Below, one piece after another: positions 47,101-54,041 of a stretch of DNA of 64,000 nucleotides. Below the pieces are notes generated by a model. The model was not told the origin of the DNA and ran no database searches. It saw nothing but the letters and a program-made list of their open reading frames with translations. The position numbers and the translations under genes are program-made. This DNA comes from Eubacteriaceae bacterium. Its GTDB lineage: Bacteria > Bacillota > Clostridia > Lachnospirales > Lachnospiraceae. The stretch is from the NCBI GenBank assembly GCA_910574015.1, contig CAJSYQ010000014.1:1-64000 (forward strand), written 5' to 3'. Positions within the stretch are counted from its first letter, which is position 1. Each line of letters opens with the position of its first letter.

Positions 47101-47214
47101 TGTATCATAGGATTCCCCCGCAGCCTGGCAGATGCTGCTGTTCGCAGACAAAAATGTTCCACATATCATAGCAGCGGTTATTGCTCCAAACAATATCTTT
47201 CCTAATCTCCTCAT
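41104..47214 (-). CDS. secreted RHS-repeat polymorphic toxin with C-terminal phage-type lysozyme domain
   Basis: A 2036-residue protein. Residues 1-32 are a signal peptide (MRRLGKILFGAITAAMICGTF...QAAG). Dozens of YD/RHS repeats (for example YTYDSNNNRKKMTVGNKVTAYRYNRNDELL) fill most of the length; an acidic insert (YGSEEDGDDSSDNDEGNDSDEEKEE) lies near residue 880. The core ends with DPHGNVVQLTDESG and PFRYCGEYYDKETGEVYLRARYYQPEVGRFLTRD, the hallmark just before the variable part. After a Thr/Pro/Lys linker, the last 170 residues match phage tail lysozymes: ICGLLGNIYEECGMNPG (catalytic Glu) and YAYGLLQWDDATNFLNRA. It probably delivers peptidoglycan hydrolysis to neighbouring cells. AAGGAG precedes the ATG at 47214. 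A lipoprotein gene follows. Confidence 0.93.
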   Translation of the reverse strand: MRRLGKILFGAITAAMICGTFLSANSSICQAAGESYDTALEAAYGDTFRSVYENRLAGSPLEAEVADGVDTATGHLMLSRNDLSLEGTGGMDFELDRYYDSNEANLGHATVEHVDALKVDTIRVHFIDQEGMDKSIVVNIAIWNKHKNALKNLLVKYTKGDVWRDATENDTQRTKIVSNEGHNVYGLASGWRYDFPWIETVTLTKEEGWGKEPKYLHYGSAGVMNIETERDDASKSYHIKGLEGYDYDDIKLEDWDKTVDGIACKYLLRDKTGLRTYFNENGVIVLQKDAHDNKIAYTYTDDIYFSKITDSVGREIVFHYSGDDEEKTLASVTVEGSKMEGGVSQKTITYETEEKSYTPHHGDRLNGVVLTSATVDGSKEKYSYKTVERLVNTSGAGVASQRVSTNQSYLLTKVSAEGSEQHYEYRACSLRGSKESGTGQKRDVVTEQFYVTREYEKDTKTGKKSNGVKYDYFQKQEDSLISFADFYENHDEVWQYGNSGLKTVTIVSTFNPNKYKTNGKFYDFKYKKSKINPDNLHLKSSTKKNVSLYIYNENKMLVDEVNYGKEKEQTTYQYDNKGSLVTLETGKSFGQKGEKAVTTRQGYTYDKYRNVLTYKSSKAYLAKNKGKEHLYTTTYTYRGTGSGYPAGDAAMACPLVTEESYVGANTKNKLASTVAANGIDYASISEQRSVNGGAYKTISKTDFQYDGQGNETQGKVYPSYSTDGEKEVIQNDYTYNSLGQQTKKTVTITSAKRPEDNRTYTEEETTYDSFGNELSYTDENGLVSKTSYDSETGEETETINAVGTEYESKEKEYQSADGLKSMTVDDYGRVSIDIQDAFGNTVVSKDEAAGTWTESIYEYGSEEDGDDSSDNDEGNDSDEEKEETARLIEERTYPFEPDEKRFIVNENGETVPNYYITGKGRDILSGSKHFYDNLGDEIGSAEFSNGELDASHCTSWSFSKSETEVTGEEDEAQTISTSYSKVLNPAKYQPEADAEGYYDQFNDAVLSENITKTVTDAEGNTLSQTSTAIRGKNRVETVITYETDDFGRTTKESTVTRKQQDGKWLPAYETQTLSTYDDNGNVSQTETKSRKEGESSWQSQTVKTDYDEQGQVTGEYTPRGTKENVATKYEYNILGQMIQSEIPQEKKDGSIEYQTTTTEYDNTGNVTEKNEQIDSDRTAKTEYTYDKRGNLVMVKSLLDGKKAQYVQYVYDIQGNKVRQFTGMTEPLTLTVSEVTDAAEDMDTFSYAGKTYQLTVSGQKKTDTVAETKYEYDGKNQLVAFTDPEGRRETYAYDVNSNLTKTVDKNGNTQKSTYDYQNRLTEMIAKEKKTGKQTKHTYTYNAYGDVATLDDTSFVYEDASGQVTKETTKLTKNKDVVKNYSYDSAGNKSAFAVKVGNDTKLSLQYSYDGESKLTAVTDEQGNQIVGYSYDMDGNLAERTVPGNNQTTTYTYDYQNRLTAMKNQTGSTGVISQYTSEYLANGQKSKETSDVMDKDGKKSQKTAAYTYDLLGRIKKETKTGSEDISYTYDSNNNRKKMTVGNKVTAYRYNRNDELLRTDTLNTDTEEDSVVIYKYDKNGNQLATVNRYEIPSDKKDSTYVDIDVTLGDNRLNENVVNHYNALNQLSQTLTKNYKVNFTYDTEGLRTSKTVNGEKTVFVWDGDQLVMELSESSKVQKRYIRGNDLVYADKGEDTEKQYYVTDPHGNVVQLTDESGKVIKTYEYDSFGNEVNPDSKDDNPFRYCGEYYDKETGEVYLRARYYQPEVGRFLTRDTYTGEDDEALSLHLYTYCYNNPVVYFDNGGNCPIVDWAKSFWNWITGGNKSNNNKSKVTPKPTVAPTATPQVTAKPKVKKTSKVYAIAASDSGKHRKYLTKKQQLKNAKYIKSYFEKKKWSINAICGLLGNIYEECGMNPGLWQYWNDVTYAYGLLQWDDATNFLNRATSKKLTPKDVNSMASDNPKKLMDLQLKYFEKTMGGKYNTWYQTTAYYGCIKMSVKKYKKSKKKAEKLAYIFHGSYERSGDTDDEIKERGKAAKKYHNKFK

Positions 47215-47268
47215 AGATTCCAAACTCCTTTCTTATGCAAGACTCCATTCTTCCTGCCAAATTTACTA

Positions 47269-47928
47269 TCAATTTTCATTCTGCTTTTTCAATTCTTCGA
47301 CCGTTATTCCTGCAGCCAGTTTCTGTATCACTTCATCAAAGGTATATGTCCCATTCATAATCAGAATCGCCACTTCTACCCGTTCTTCCTTGCCCAGCGA
47401 CTTGTCCTCCAACCTCTGTATCTGCTCCTTGGTCAGTCCCAGCTGCTCCTCCGTAGTCAAAATCTCACTATCTTTGACTACCTCTGACCACTTGCGCTTA
47501 TCAGAAATCTTTCCTTTGGCTTCCGCCAGCTCTATTGCTTTTCTTCCAGTTTTGACAGACAGTTTCTCCGCTTCCTGTAAATCCTCCAGGGAATAACCGT
47601 CCTTTTCCATCTGGTATTTTTCGTTCTCCGGAATGGTGAAGAAAGCCTTTTCCAGTTCCTTTGCTGTCTTTTCCCAATCTTTCATCTTGATCTGCTGCTC
47701 TGCCACATCCTCTCTGGATATCTCGTAGAGTTCTGAATACAAATCGGCAGTTTCCTGATCGGAAGCACTGAGGGAAAGGTAATTTTCCTCTTTTTGCTTC
47801 TCTACATTCTGTTCCTTCTTGTTTTGGTTATGATTTCGCATCATGAAAAACACCGTTCCTGCGACAGCGAATAACAAAACCATCAAAATGCCCGACAAAA
47901 TTACTTTATATTTTTTAACAAACTCCAA
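47269..47928 (-). CDS. membrane-anchored hypothetical protein upstream of RHS gene
   Basis: A 219-residue protein with one N-terminal membrane helix (YKVILSGILMVLLFAVAGTVFFMM) and an exported helical domain rich in Lys/Glu. It includes repeated helical units such as LTTEEQLGLTKEQIQRLEDKSLGKEERVEVAILIMNGTYTFDEVIQKLAAG. The TTG start at 47928 follows GGAGG with 7-base spacing. It lies directly before the RHS gene (gap about 55 bases) and may help its export or folding; I do not recognise the family. Confidence 0.75.
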   Translation of the reverse strand: MEFVKKYKVILSGILMVLLFAVAGTVFFMMRNHNQNKKEQNVEKQKEENYLSLSASDQETADLYSELYEISREDVAEQQIKMKDWEKTAKELEKAFFTIPENEKYQMEKDGYSLEDLQEAEKLSVKTGRKAIELAEAKGKISDKRKWSEVVKDSEILTTEEQLGLTKEQIQRLEDKSLGKEERVEVAILIMNGTYTFDEVIQKLAAGITVEELKKQNEN

Positions 47929-48071
47929 TGATATTCCTCCGTTCAAAACAAGTAATTAATCTAACTTTGATTTACACCAATATAAGCGTTCAAAACAACA
48001 TTCAGCAAAAGCATATTCATATATTGGTCATTTAATTATGTGACGTAAAACTTTTTTTTACAATACAATTA

Positions 48072-48109
48072 GGACTTACCAGTTATGGACATCCATAACT
48101 GGCAAATCC
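48072..48109 (-). terminator. long hairpin after kelch/DNRLRE gene
   Basis: A 17-bp stem including three G-T pairs (core CCAGTTATGG with CCATAACTGG) and a 4-base loop, just 9 bases past the stop codon. The following T content is modest (TAATTGTATTG). Confidence 0.6.
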
Positions 48110-48117
48110 TCTTGTTC

Positions 48118-51100
48118 TTATTTTTCCTCTTTATCCGTCAGGGTAATCTCTACCTTGGTCTTTCCGTCAATCTTTCCCTCCACCGGGATAGACTGGTAGG
48201 TTTCAAAACTCTCTCCCCGCTCCAGGCTCCCCGTGAGTTTCAATACCAGCACACCCTTTTGGGGCTGGTATTTCAGCAACGTAACACCGTCGGCTCCCTC
48301 TTTCAGTGCATCTTCTGTTTCAAAAGAAGATGCATTTACGATCTGCATTTCATCGGGATTGACAGTTACGGTCACAATCTTTGTCTGTCCCTTTTTGAGA
48401 TTTCCGGCAGTTACCTGCAGTTCGTAGGCTCCGCCTTTCTTTACCAACATTTCTTTTGTTGTACTCTGCACTTTGACGCTATACTGCTCCACTACATCCA
48501 GCACACCATATCCGCTCATTTCCCCGCCGATACTGTACACGTCCTTGCCGGATGCCACCAGCGCGGAATCTTTCTTGGTCAGGTTCATGGCAGAAATCTG
48601 GCTCCATTCGTCCGCATAAGCATCGTAGACGAGGACTTCTTTTGTCTCCGTCTCTTTTACCATGTAAATCTTACCGCTGATGACAGCGGATGCCCTGTAT
48701 TTGTCGGATGTTGCAAATGGACACTCTGCCCCAGCGTCCTCAAAAATATTGTCTTCTGGGAGATATTCCTGCCAGAACATCTTCTCTCCATCTTCTCTTA
48801 ATACGAACACCCGGTTGTCCACGCTGACGGCATCGATGACGGTGCTGGTGTCCGGCATGACTGCCGTTTCCCAGGTATCAGTCTTGATGTTATAAACTTC
48901 TGCCTTATCGGTTGCCCCTGCCTTTGTCCATGTATAAAGCTGGTCTTTGCTGACAGCGGCTGCCAGATTGGTTCTGCCCTCAGCCATGTCTGCTTTTTTC
49001 TGCCACTGCTTTGTTTCTGTATTGAAAGCATATACAGCATTTAACATTTTGCCTGTAGCGCTGGTGTCGGTCTGACCGCCAACGACAGTTATCTCATTGT
49101 TGTAGGCAAACATGGCTGCCTTGCAGATTCCGGTTTCCGTTCCGGGATAGTCCGGCAGCGTTTCCCAGGTTTTCTTTTCGCTATCGTATGCCACAAAACT
49201 CTTCAGAGTACCTGTGGCATTTTCCCCGCCCAATACATAGATTTTTCCATCCAGTGCCGTGACGGAACTGTTTTTTCTTGCCTCCTGCATGGGCGCCGCA
49301 TACACCCACTCAGACTGGCTGTCTGTGCTAAATATCATGCGGGATGATTCCCCTGTCAAGGATGCGTTTTCCCTTGCCGTGACCGTGAAGCCAAGGATTT
49401 TTCCTGCCGTTTCGTTGTGGTAGATGTAATCATAGGAAGTGCCTGTTACGATGGCTTCACCGGTCTTCTTTCCACCGTCATAGATGCAGACTAGATATTC
49501 TTTTGCCTTGTCTATCGCATCCCATGTGATGGTCACTTTGTCCTGCCCTTTGATGCTTACTGGCTCCGGGATGGCAAAACGCTTTTTCAGGTGAAGAGTG
49601 TAATTTCCCGTCCCATTATTTTTTACGTTGACTTTCAGGTATTTTCTGCCTTCGTATGCCCCAGTGAAAAGGAAGTTGTGGTCCAGACCAGCGTTATCGT
49701 CATAGCCCACGCGCTCTTTATTGGCATCATACATGACTGCCTGGGTGTCTATGGAGGATTCCGTGTAAATGTCATAGGCAATGCCCGGCTTGGCATCAAA
49801 GTAATAGTAGTTTTCCTGTCCCGCCTTGATGACGGAGCGGGTAATGGGAATATTTTCTTTCAATTCCACGGCTCCTTCAAAGCCAACGACCTCATAATGC
49901 ACGGTAAAGTACGGATTCCTATCGAGCTTTGCCTGATAGGAGCGGTTGGAGTTGTCCGCCGCGAGGGCTACGCCGTAGTTGGCTTCCCCGGCATACCATG
50001 CTTTGACGATATTTGTCACATCACACTGATAGCTGCCCGCTTTCTGGATTCCCACGGAAGCGGCCGCATCCGGCTCATAAGCCGGACGGTTGTTGTAAGT
50101 TAATTTCCTGACATTCCAGTTCTGCTTTACTTTATGGATGCCGATGTCAAAGGTCTTTCCCGCCCCTAATCTCAGTGTTTTCTCGTTTTTGATATGTAGT
50201 GCCGCATCCCGGATCTGCACGTTTTTGTTTTTCAGTTCCGAGAGCGTGGACATCTTAGTAAATGCCACGCATTTGTTTGGCTGCAATAACAGGGATTTGT
50301 CATAACCGAAGTTGCTGTCTGGCGTTCCGGCGTAGGCTGCGCCTACTTTTACGTCCCTGCTGTGCTTGTCAGTTAAATATGTCGTCCGGATTTCTACCGG
50401 GAATTTTCTCTTTTTACTGTTCCACCATTTTTTGTCCGGTGTCACTTTTAATGTCTTGCTCTTTTTGTTGTAGGATAATTTTACTTTGGATGTGGATACC
50501 CCACCCGCATCCGTGATAACCGTGCTCATGCGTGTAAATTTTGTCTTGCCCTTTTTAGTTTTGAAATAGACCTTTTTGCCCTTTACTTTTGCTTTCAGTT
50601 TGGTATTCAGTTTGAACGAAAGGGCTTTTCTTTTCTGTTTTTTGCTAATTTTAACGATCTCCTGCACTTTTTCTGGAAAAATATCGTAGGAGATGCTTGT
50701 GTTTTTCATAACGCCTTTATAGGTAACTTTGTTCTGGTTCAGCACATCGGTTGCTGTTTTTTTCTTAGGATTGCTTCGCTTCGCCTTCGCTGCTTTGAGT
50801 TTTTTGCCCTTTAAGGCAATCGACAGGCTGGTTTTGCCCCGCTTCATGGAGACAACCGATTTCTTGTTTGCTTTTTTGGATACTTTCATGGAAAGGTCGG
50901 TGGCTTTGGTTTTGTAGTTCTTTTTGCCGGATTTGACCAAGGTGGTATCAATCTCTTTCCATGTGCCATTTTTCTGATAATGGATCGGCATAGAATAAGT
51001 GGCGGCAGTATAGCTGCCGTCGGACATGGCAAACTGCTTGACAAATTTGGTGCGCTTGGCAGGGAGTTCCCCGGTAATGGCGGATGCAACCTTGAGGGCA

Positions 51101-51252
51101 TTGGTCACAACTGCCTCCGCCGAAGCAGCGTCAACCGAGGCTGCATCAGCCTCTTTCTCATTGTTAATCAATAAATTTGAACTGAAGATAGAAGTAAATG
51201 CTAAAATACCTGTTAACAAACTACCAATGATCACTTTTTTCCTTTGATTCAT
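48118..51252 (-). CDS. secreted DNRLRE and kelch-repeat exoprotein
   Basis: A 1044-residue exported protein. Signal peptide MNQRKKVIIGSLLTGILAFTS; mature N-terminal region very rich in lysine (KTKATDLSMKVSKKANKKSVV...). Residues about 290-450 form a DNRLRE-type carbohydrate-binding-like domain of the sort found at the N-terminus of WapA proteins (DAALHIKNEKTL, WNVRKLTYNNRPAY, CDVTNIVKAWYAGEANYGVALAA). Residues 580-640 look like fibronectin III. Residues 650-920 contain kelch repeats (GKIYVLGGENATG, NEITVVGGQTDTS, DVYSIGGEMSGYG). It could bind wall glycans or partner proteins. AAGGGG precedes the ATG at 51252. It lies between agrD and the RHS genes. Confidence 0.82.
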   Translation of the reverse strand: MNQRKKVIIGSLLTGILAFTSIFSSNLLINNEKEADAASVDAASAEAVVTNALKVASAITGELPAKRTKFVKQFAMSDGSYTAATYSMPIHYQKNGTWKEIDTTLVKSGKKNYKTKATDLSMKVSKKANKKSVVSMKRGKTSLSIALKGKKLKAAKAKRSNPKKKTATDVLNQNKVTYKGVMKNTSISYDIFPEKVQEIVKISKKQKRKALSFKLNTKLKAKVKGKKVYFKTKKGKTKFTRMSTVITDAGGVSTSKVKLSYNKKSKTLKVTPDKKWWNSKKRKFPVEIRTTYLTDKHSRDVKVGAAYAGTPDSNFGYDKSLLLQPNKCVAFTKMSTLSELKNKNVQIRDAALHIKNEKTLRLGAGKTFDIGIHKVKQNWNVRKLTYNNRPAYEPDAAASVGIQKAGSYQCDVTNIVKAWYAGEANYGVALAADNSNRSYQAKLDRNPYFTVHYEVVGFEGAVELKENIPITRSVIKAGQENYYYFDAKPGIAYDIYTESSIDTQAVMYDANKERVGYDDNAGLDHNFLFTGAYEGRKYLKVNVKNNGTGNYTLHLKKRFAIPEPVSIKGQDKVTITWDAIDKAKEYLVCIYDGGKKTGEAIVTGTSYDYIYHNETAGKILGFTVTARENASLTGESSRMIFSTDSQSEWVYAAPMQEARKNSSVTALDGKIYVLGGENATGTLKSFVAYDSEKKTWETLPDYPGTETGICKAAMFAYNNEITVVGGQTDTSATGKMLNAVYAFNTETKQWQKKADMAEGRTNLAAAVSKDQLYTWTKAGATDKAEVYNIKTDTWETAVMPDTSTVIDAVSVDNRVFVLREDGEKMFWQEYLPEDNIFEDAGAECPFATSDKYRASAVISGKIYMVKETETKEVLVYDAYADEWSQISAMNLTKKDSALVASGKDVYSIGGEMSGYGVLDVVEQYSVKVQSTTKEMLVKKGGAYELQVTAGNLKKGQTKIVTVTVNPDEMQIVNASSFETEDALKEGADGVTLLKYQPQKGVLVLKLTGSLERGESFETYQSIPVEGKIDGKTKVEITLTDKEEK

Positions 51253-51382
51253 ACGCAATCCCCTTTCTGTACTTTTGCTTTATGTTATATATTAAAACCA
51301 GTCAAGATAACTGATGAATTCCCTACCCATTGCACAGATACAATGGGCAATCACTTTTTGGTTCTGCATCACAAGATTCCGA

Positions 51383-51523
51383 CTATTTCTTAACTGGACG
51401 TTTCGGCTGATGCAGAATCCCGGCACAGATTGGCGGCCATCCTGACTTTGACTTAACCGCTTCCATTTTTGCAATTTTTCCTGCCAAATTAAGAATTGGA
51501 CTGCCTGTTTTCCTTGTTTTCAT
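51383..51523 (-). CDS. agrD: AgrD-type cyclic lactone autoinducer precursor
   Basis: A 46-codon gene, ATG at 51523 with AGGAGGTGAG just before it, TAG at 51385-51383. It begins inside the last 35 bases of agrB in another frame, as agrD genes usually do. The product has an amphipathic N-terminal leader (ILNLAGKIAKMEAVKSK), a short core with one cysteine, and the charged conserved tail: WPPICAGILHQPKRPVKK. By family rules AgrB cleaves before the tail and closes a thiolactone from the cysteine, giving a ring of probably C-A-G-I-L with an N-terminal tail. The exact ends of the signal are inferred. Confidence 0.85.
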   Translation of the reverse strand: MKTRKTGSPILNLAGKIAKMEAVKSKSGWPPICAGILHQPKRPVKK

Positions 51524-52088
51524 CTGTTCTCACCTCCTGCCGTATTAACTTTGCTACTACTATGAAAACAGCACATATGATGATTGCCATCAGAATATAT
51601 TGCTGCCATTTCATTTTTAAGATAGTTCCTATCCCTGCTGCTCCGATTTCCAAAAACAATATTCCCCTGCTCCAATTTCTGTATTTTCTTTGCTCCTCCA
51701 GCGTCAGCATAAGGTCAGGATGATTCACAGGCGCAAAAAACAGAATACAAAGGATGGAAATAGCAAGCATCAATCCGAATATAACCATATGTTTTGCCAG
51801 TAATGGCACAAAAACTTCAAAGGTCAGTACAACCGCAGCTACCGAGCCTATGAAACAGCCCGGAAACGATTTTGCATGGAATCCTCCGGTCGTCTGACGC
51901 AGCATCAGAAAACATACTGTAAATACCACTCCCTCCCACAATTTCCCAAGCAGAAAAGAAAGCATAAATAGAACCGTACAAACAATTAGTTTTTCAAAAA
52001 CAAGTGTCAAACCATAAATAGAATCTTCTCTGTACTTTTCTTCTAATGCGTGACTCCGAATCAAAAAATCAACAAAATCTACCACCAT
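51489..52088 (-). CDS. agrB: AgrB-type autoinducer-processing membrane peptidase
   Basis: A 199-residue polytopic membrane protein of the accessory gene regulator B family. It carries the conserved MLRQTTGGFHAKSF (catalytic His) and FFAPVNHPD segments and four to six membrane helices (KLIVCTVLFMLSFLLG, LTFEVFVPLLAKHMVIFGLMLAISILCILFF, YILMAIIICAVFIVVAKL). AgrB cuts the AgrD precursor and cyclises it. AAAGGAG precedes the ATG. agrD overlaps its 3' end. The two-component genes agrC/agrA are now separated from it by an IS30 insertion. Confidence 0.92.
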   Translation of the reverse strand: MVVDFVDFLIRSHALEEKYREDSIYGLTLVFEKLIVCTVLFMLSFLLGKLWEGVVFTVCFLMLRQTTGGFHAKSFPGCFIGSVAAVVLTFEVFVPLLAKHMVIFGLMLAISILCILFFAPVNHPDLMLTLEEQRKYRNWSRGILFLEIGAAGIGTILKMKWQQYILMAIIICAVFIVVAKLIRQEVRTDENKENRQSNS

Positions 52089-52130
52089 TGCACGCCATCT
52101 CCTTTGCCCACAGATATATCATACATCTTT

Positions 52131-52184
52131 ATAATAAATCAATAGCAATTACATAATTTGACGGAAAGTTGCAAAAATTGACGG
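52131..52184 (-). promoter_or_regulatory. candidate agrBD promoter with tandem LytTR boxes
   Basis: Two direct repeats of TTGACGG on the plus strand (52158-52164 and 52178-52184; CCGTCAA on the minus strand) are 20 bases apart, about two helical turns, as expected for paired LytTR (AgrA) binding sites. A TATTAT/TATAAA -10 lies about 21 bases downstream with no good -35, which fits an activator-dependent promoter. The IS30 element begins 28 bases beyond the distal box. Confidence 0.55.
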
Positions 52185-52224
52185 TTTTCATTTAAGAAAT
52201 GATCTTGATTGCTCGAATGTAACA

Positions 52225-52322
52225 CGACCTTCCCGTTTTGTAAACGAGTTTCACATTTTGAAAGCGACCTTCAAATTTTGTACCCGAAATTCCACTTTTG
52301 TAGCAACTTTCCCGTTTTTTTC
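52225..52322. repeat. five 20-bp iterated units at the IS30 end
   Basis: Units start at 52225, 52245, 52265, 52285 and 52305, with a consensus close to CGANNTTCNNNTTTTGTANN; the last is partly degenerate. They lie inside the IS end downstream of the transposase stop and could be transposase-binding sites. Confidence 0.7.
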
Positions 52323-52468
52323 TGCGGTTCTGTGGTATAATGGTCCCACAGCAGGATAAAAATGCGCACAAAAACCGGACGTCAGTTTTGTCTTACAAAT
52401 TTTATAAGCCGAAATTCACGCCTGATTGACTCCTTATTTTCAGCCGGCGGTCTGCGCTTGTTTTCCTG

Positions 52469-53773
52469 TTACTTTTTCAGAAGTCCTGGCGTAAGGTTGA
52501 TGTCTCCGGCGGTAACCTTCTGACATCCTAACTTCTGCGCCAGTTCTTCCCCGTAATAAAAGCTGAATGCTTCATACGGACTTTTTCCATTCAGTTTCTT
52601 CCTCCGGTAGGAATTGATGTGGTTCATCATCCGCTCCACGTCTTCCTGGGTCAGTTCATCAAAACTCTTTCCTTTCGGTACAATTCTGCGGATGAATTCA
52701 TGTCCTACTTCTATCTCTGCTTTCTGATAGGGTGCACTGGGATTGCAGTAATAAATCCGCGTCCTCTGGAATCCCCTTTCTTCCGGTCCGTTTTCTATCT
52801 TTTTCGGATTGGAGAATTCACTCCCGTTATCCGTCAGTATCACCGGAAACAGCCTTGTGAAGTCTGATGCTCCCAGCTTCTGATACAGTCCGTCGTAAAT
52901 GTCGATTACGGACTGTGATGTATTGGCTTCCCTCAGAAATCCCAGCATCAGAGATACGTTCACAAAATAAATGGTCAGAAGGACTTTCCCTCCTTTACTC
53001 CCGATTACGGAATCCATCTGCACCACCGCCGTATCCGGGTGCTTTTCCATGTATACCTCATAATCATGATAGTTCCTTCCCACACGGCAGCCACGGTCTA
53101 CCTTCAGCTCCGGTTTCTTGTACCTTGGGCGGTATTTTACCTTCCTCGGCAGGTCAATGTTACGGATGTCGAACAGACAGCCGTCCACATAATTGTACAG
53201 CGTCTTCTCACTGCACATCAGCTCGTCCTTATGGTTTAAATAAATCTGGTGGATGGACTGCCCCTGTTTTACCAGCGGCACCAGAATCTCATTCAGCCTT
53301 GCAATCTCCCCTTCCGTCGAGAGGATGCCGCTCCGCGACTGGGATATTTTTTCCGTTGCCTGCCGGTGTGCTTCCAGCGCATCATACACCGTCTTAGTCA
53401 ATGTACACTTTTTTACCTCACGGCATCCGTTACAGGCATAAGGCGGTTTAAAACGGTGCATGCATACCTCTTCTTCATACTGTTCACAGTAACGGTTACA
53501 GATGAATTCACACTGTTTGCAGATGGATACGAGCGGATGTTTACAGTCCGTTGTTCCGCATACTTTTTTCCTCCTGCACCCTTTCCGGTACTTACAGGTG
53601 TTGTGGGGGAATACGCTGTATCCGGTATCCTGTTCCACGGAATAATTCCTGACTTCTTTTGTGATTGTGGTCCTGTCCCTTCCCAGCTTTCTCCCGATCT
53701 CCGTAAAGGTCATGTGGGCTTTCAGACTGCTTTCGATCTCCAGCCGGTCCTCATAGCTTAAAAACTTTGCCAT
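52469..53773 (-). CDS. IS30-family transposase
   Basis: A 434-residue DDE transposase. The N-terminal helix-turn-helix (LSYEDRLEIESSLKAHMTFTEIGRKLGRDRTTITKEVRNYS) is followed by a cysteine-rich insert (CRRKKVCGTTDCKHPLVSICKQC..., residues 60-120), then the catalytic core: VVQMDSVIG, PVILTDNGSEFSNP and KAEIEVGHEFIRR give D-D-E. The start at 53773 follows AAAGGAG. It looks intact and active. Confidence 0.95.
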   Translation of the reverse strand: MAKFLSYEDRLEIESSLKAHMTFTEIGRKLGRDRTTITKEVRNYSVEQDTGYSVFPHNTCKYRKGCRRKKVCGTTDCKHPLVSICKQCEFICNRYCEQYEEEVCMHRFKPPYACNGCREVKKCTLTKTVYDALEAHRQATEKISQSRSGILSTEGEIARLNEILVPLVKQGQSIHQIYLNHKDELMCSEKTLYNYVDGCLFDIRNIDLPRKVKYRPRYKKPELKVDRGCRVGRNYHDYEVYMEKHPDTAVVQMDSVIGSKGGKVLLTIYFVNVSLMLGFLREANTSQSVIDIYDGLYQKLGASDFTRLFPVILTDNGSEFSNPKKIENGPEERGFQRTRIYYCNPSAPYQKAEIEVGHEFIRRIVPKGKSFDELTQEDVERMMNHINSYRRKKLNGKSPYEAFSFYYGEELAQKLGCQKVTAGDINLTPGLLKK

Positions 53774-53966
53774 AATGTCTCTCCTTTCCCCGCCGGCTGT
53801 TCTGTTCTCATAATATAAACAGGAAGAACATCTCTGCTCCTCCTGCATTTGTATCGTCACTTTCACTGCTGTGATTTATTCTGTTTGTATTCATCTTTCC
53901 CCTTCAGACGGGAATCTCGGATTACATTTCACGAATGATCTTGATTGAATTGTTTCCAAACAAAAA

Positions 53967-53993
53967 GCAAGGCTGCATAAAGCATGACCTTGC
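53967..53993 (-). terminator. terminator after agrC
   Basis: GCAAGG(T)CATGC and GCAG-CCTTGC form a stem followed by TTTTTG on the minus strand, 50 bases past the agrC stop and just outside the IS30 direct repeat. Confidence 0.75.
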
Positions 53994-54041
53994 ACAAAAC
54001 ATACGCTAATCTATATTTTTTATTTATGGTGTGCCAATACA

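Larger units (their letters stand above)
52212..53933 (-). mobile_element. IS30-family insertion sequence, complete
   Basis: A 1722-bp element between 14-bp direct repeats. The ends are imperfect inverted repeats of about 27 bases, sharing AATGTAA, CCGA or CGAC and TTCCCGT in order. The transposase is intact. It is inserted between the agrAC terminator and the presumed agrBD control region. The end near 52212 carries five 20-bp iterated units. Confidence 0.85.
52198..53947. repeat. 14-bp direct repeats flanking IS30
   Basis: AATGATCTTGATTG occurs at 52198-52211 and again at 53934-53947, exactly bracketing the IS30 element. It is probably a target-site duplication, although long for this family. 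Confidence 0.7.

Noticed and set aside
51292-51474. 60-codon minus-strand frame after agrB
   Set aside because: It is out of frame with agrD, lacks a ribosome site and shows no family features; the agrD frame in the same place has both.
52225-52322. Possible CRISPR array
   Set aside because: The units are contiguous 20-bp degenerate repeats with no spacers and no cas genes nearby; they belong to the IS30 end.
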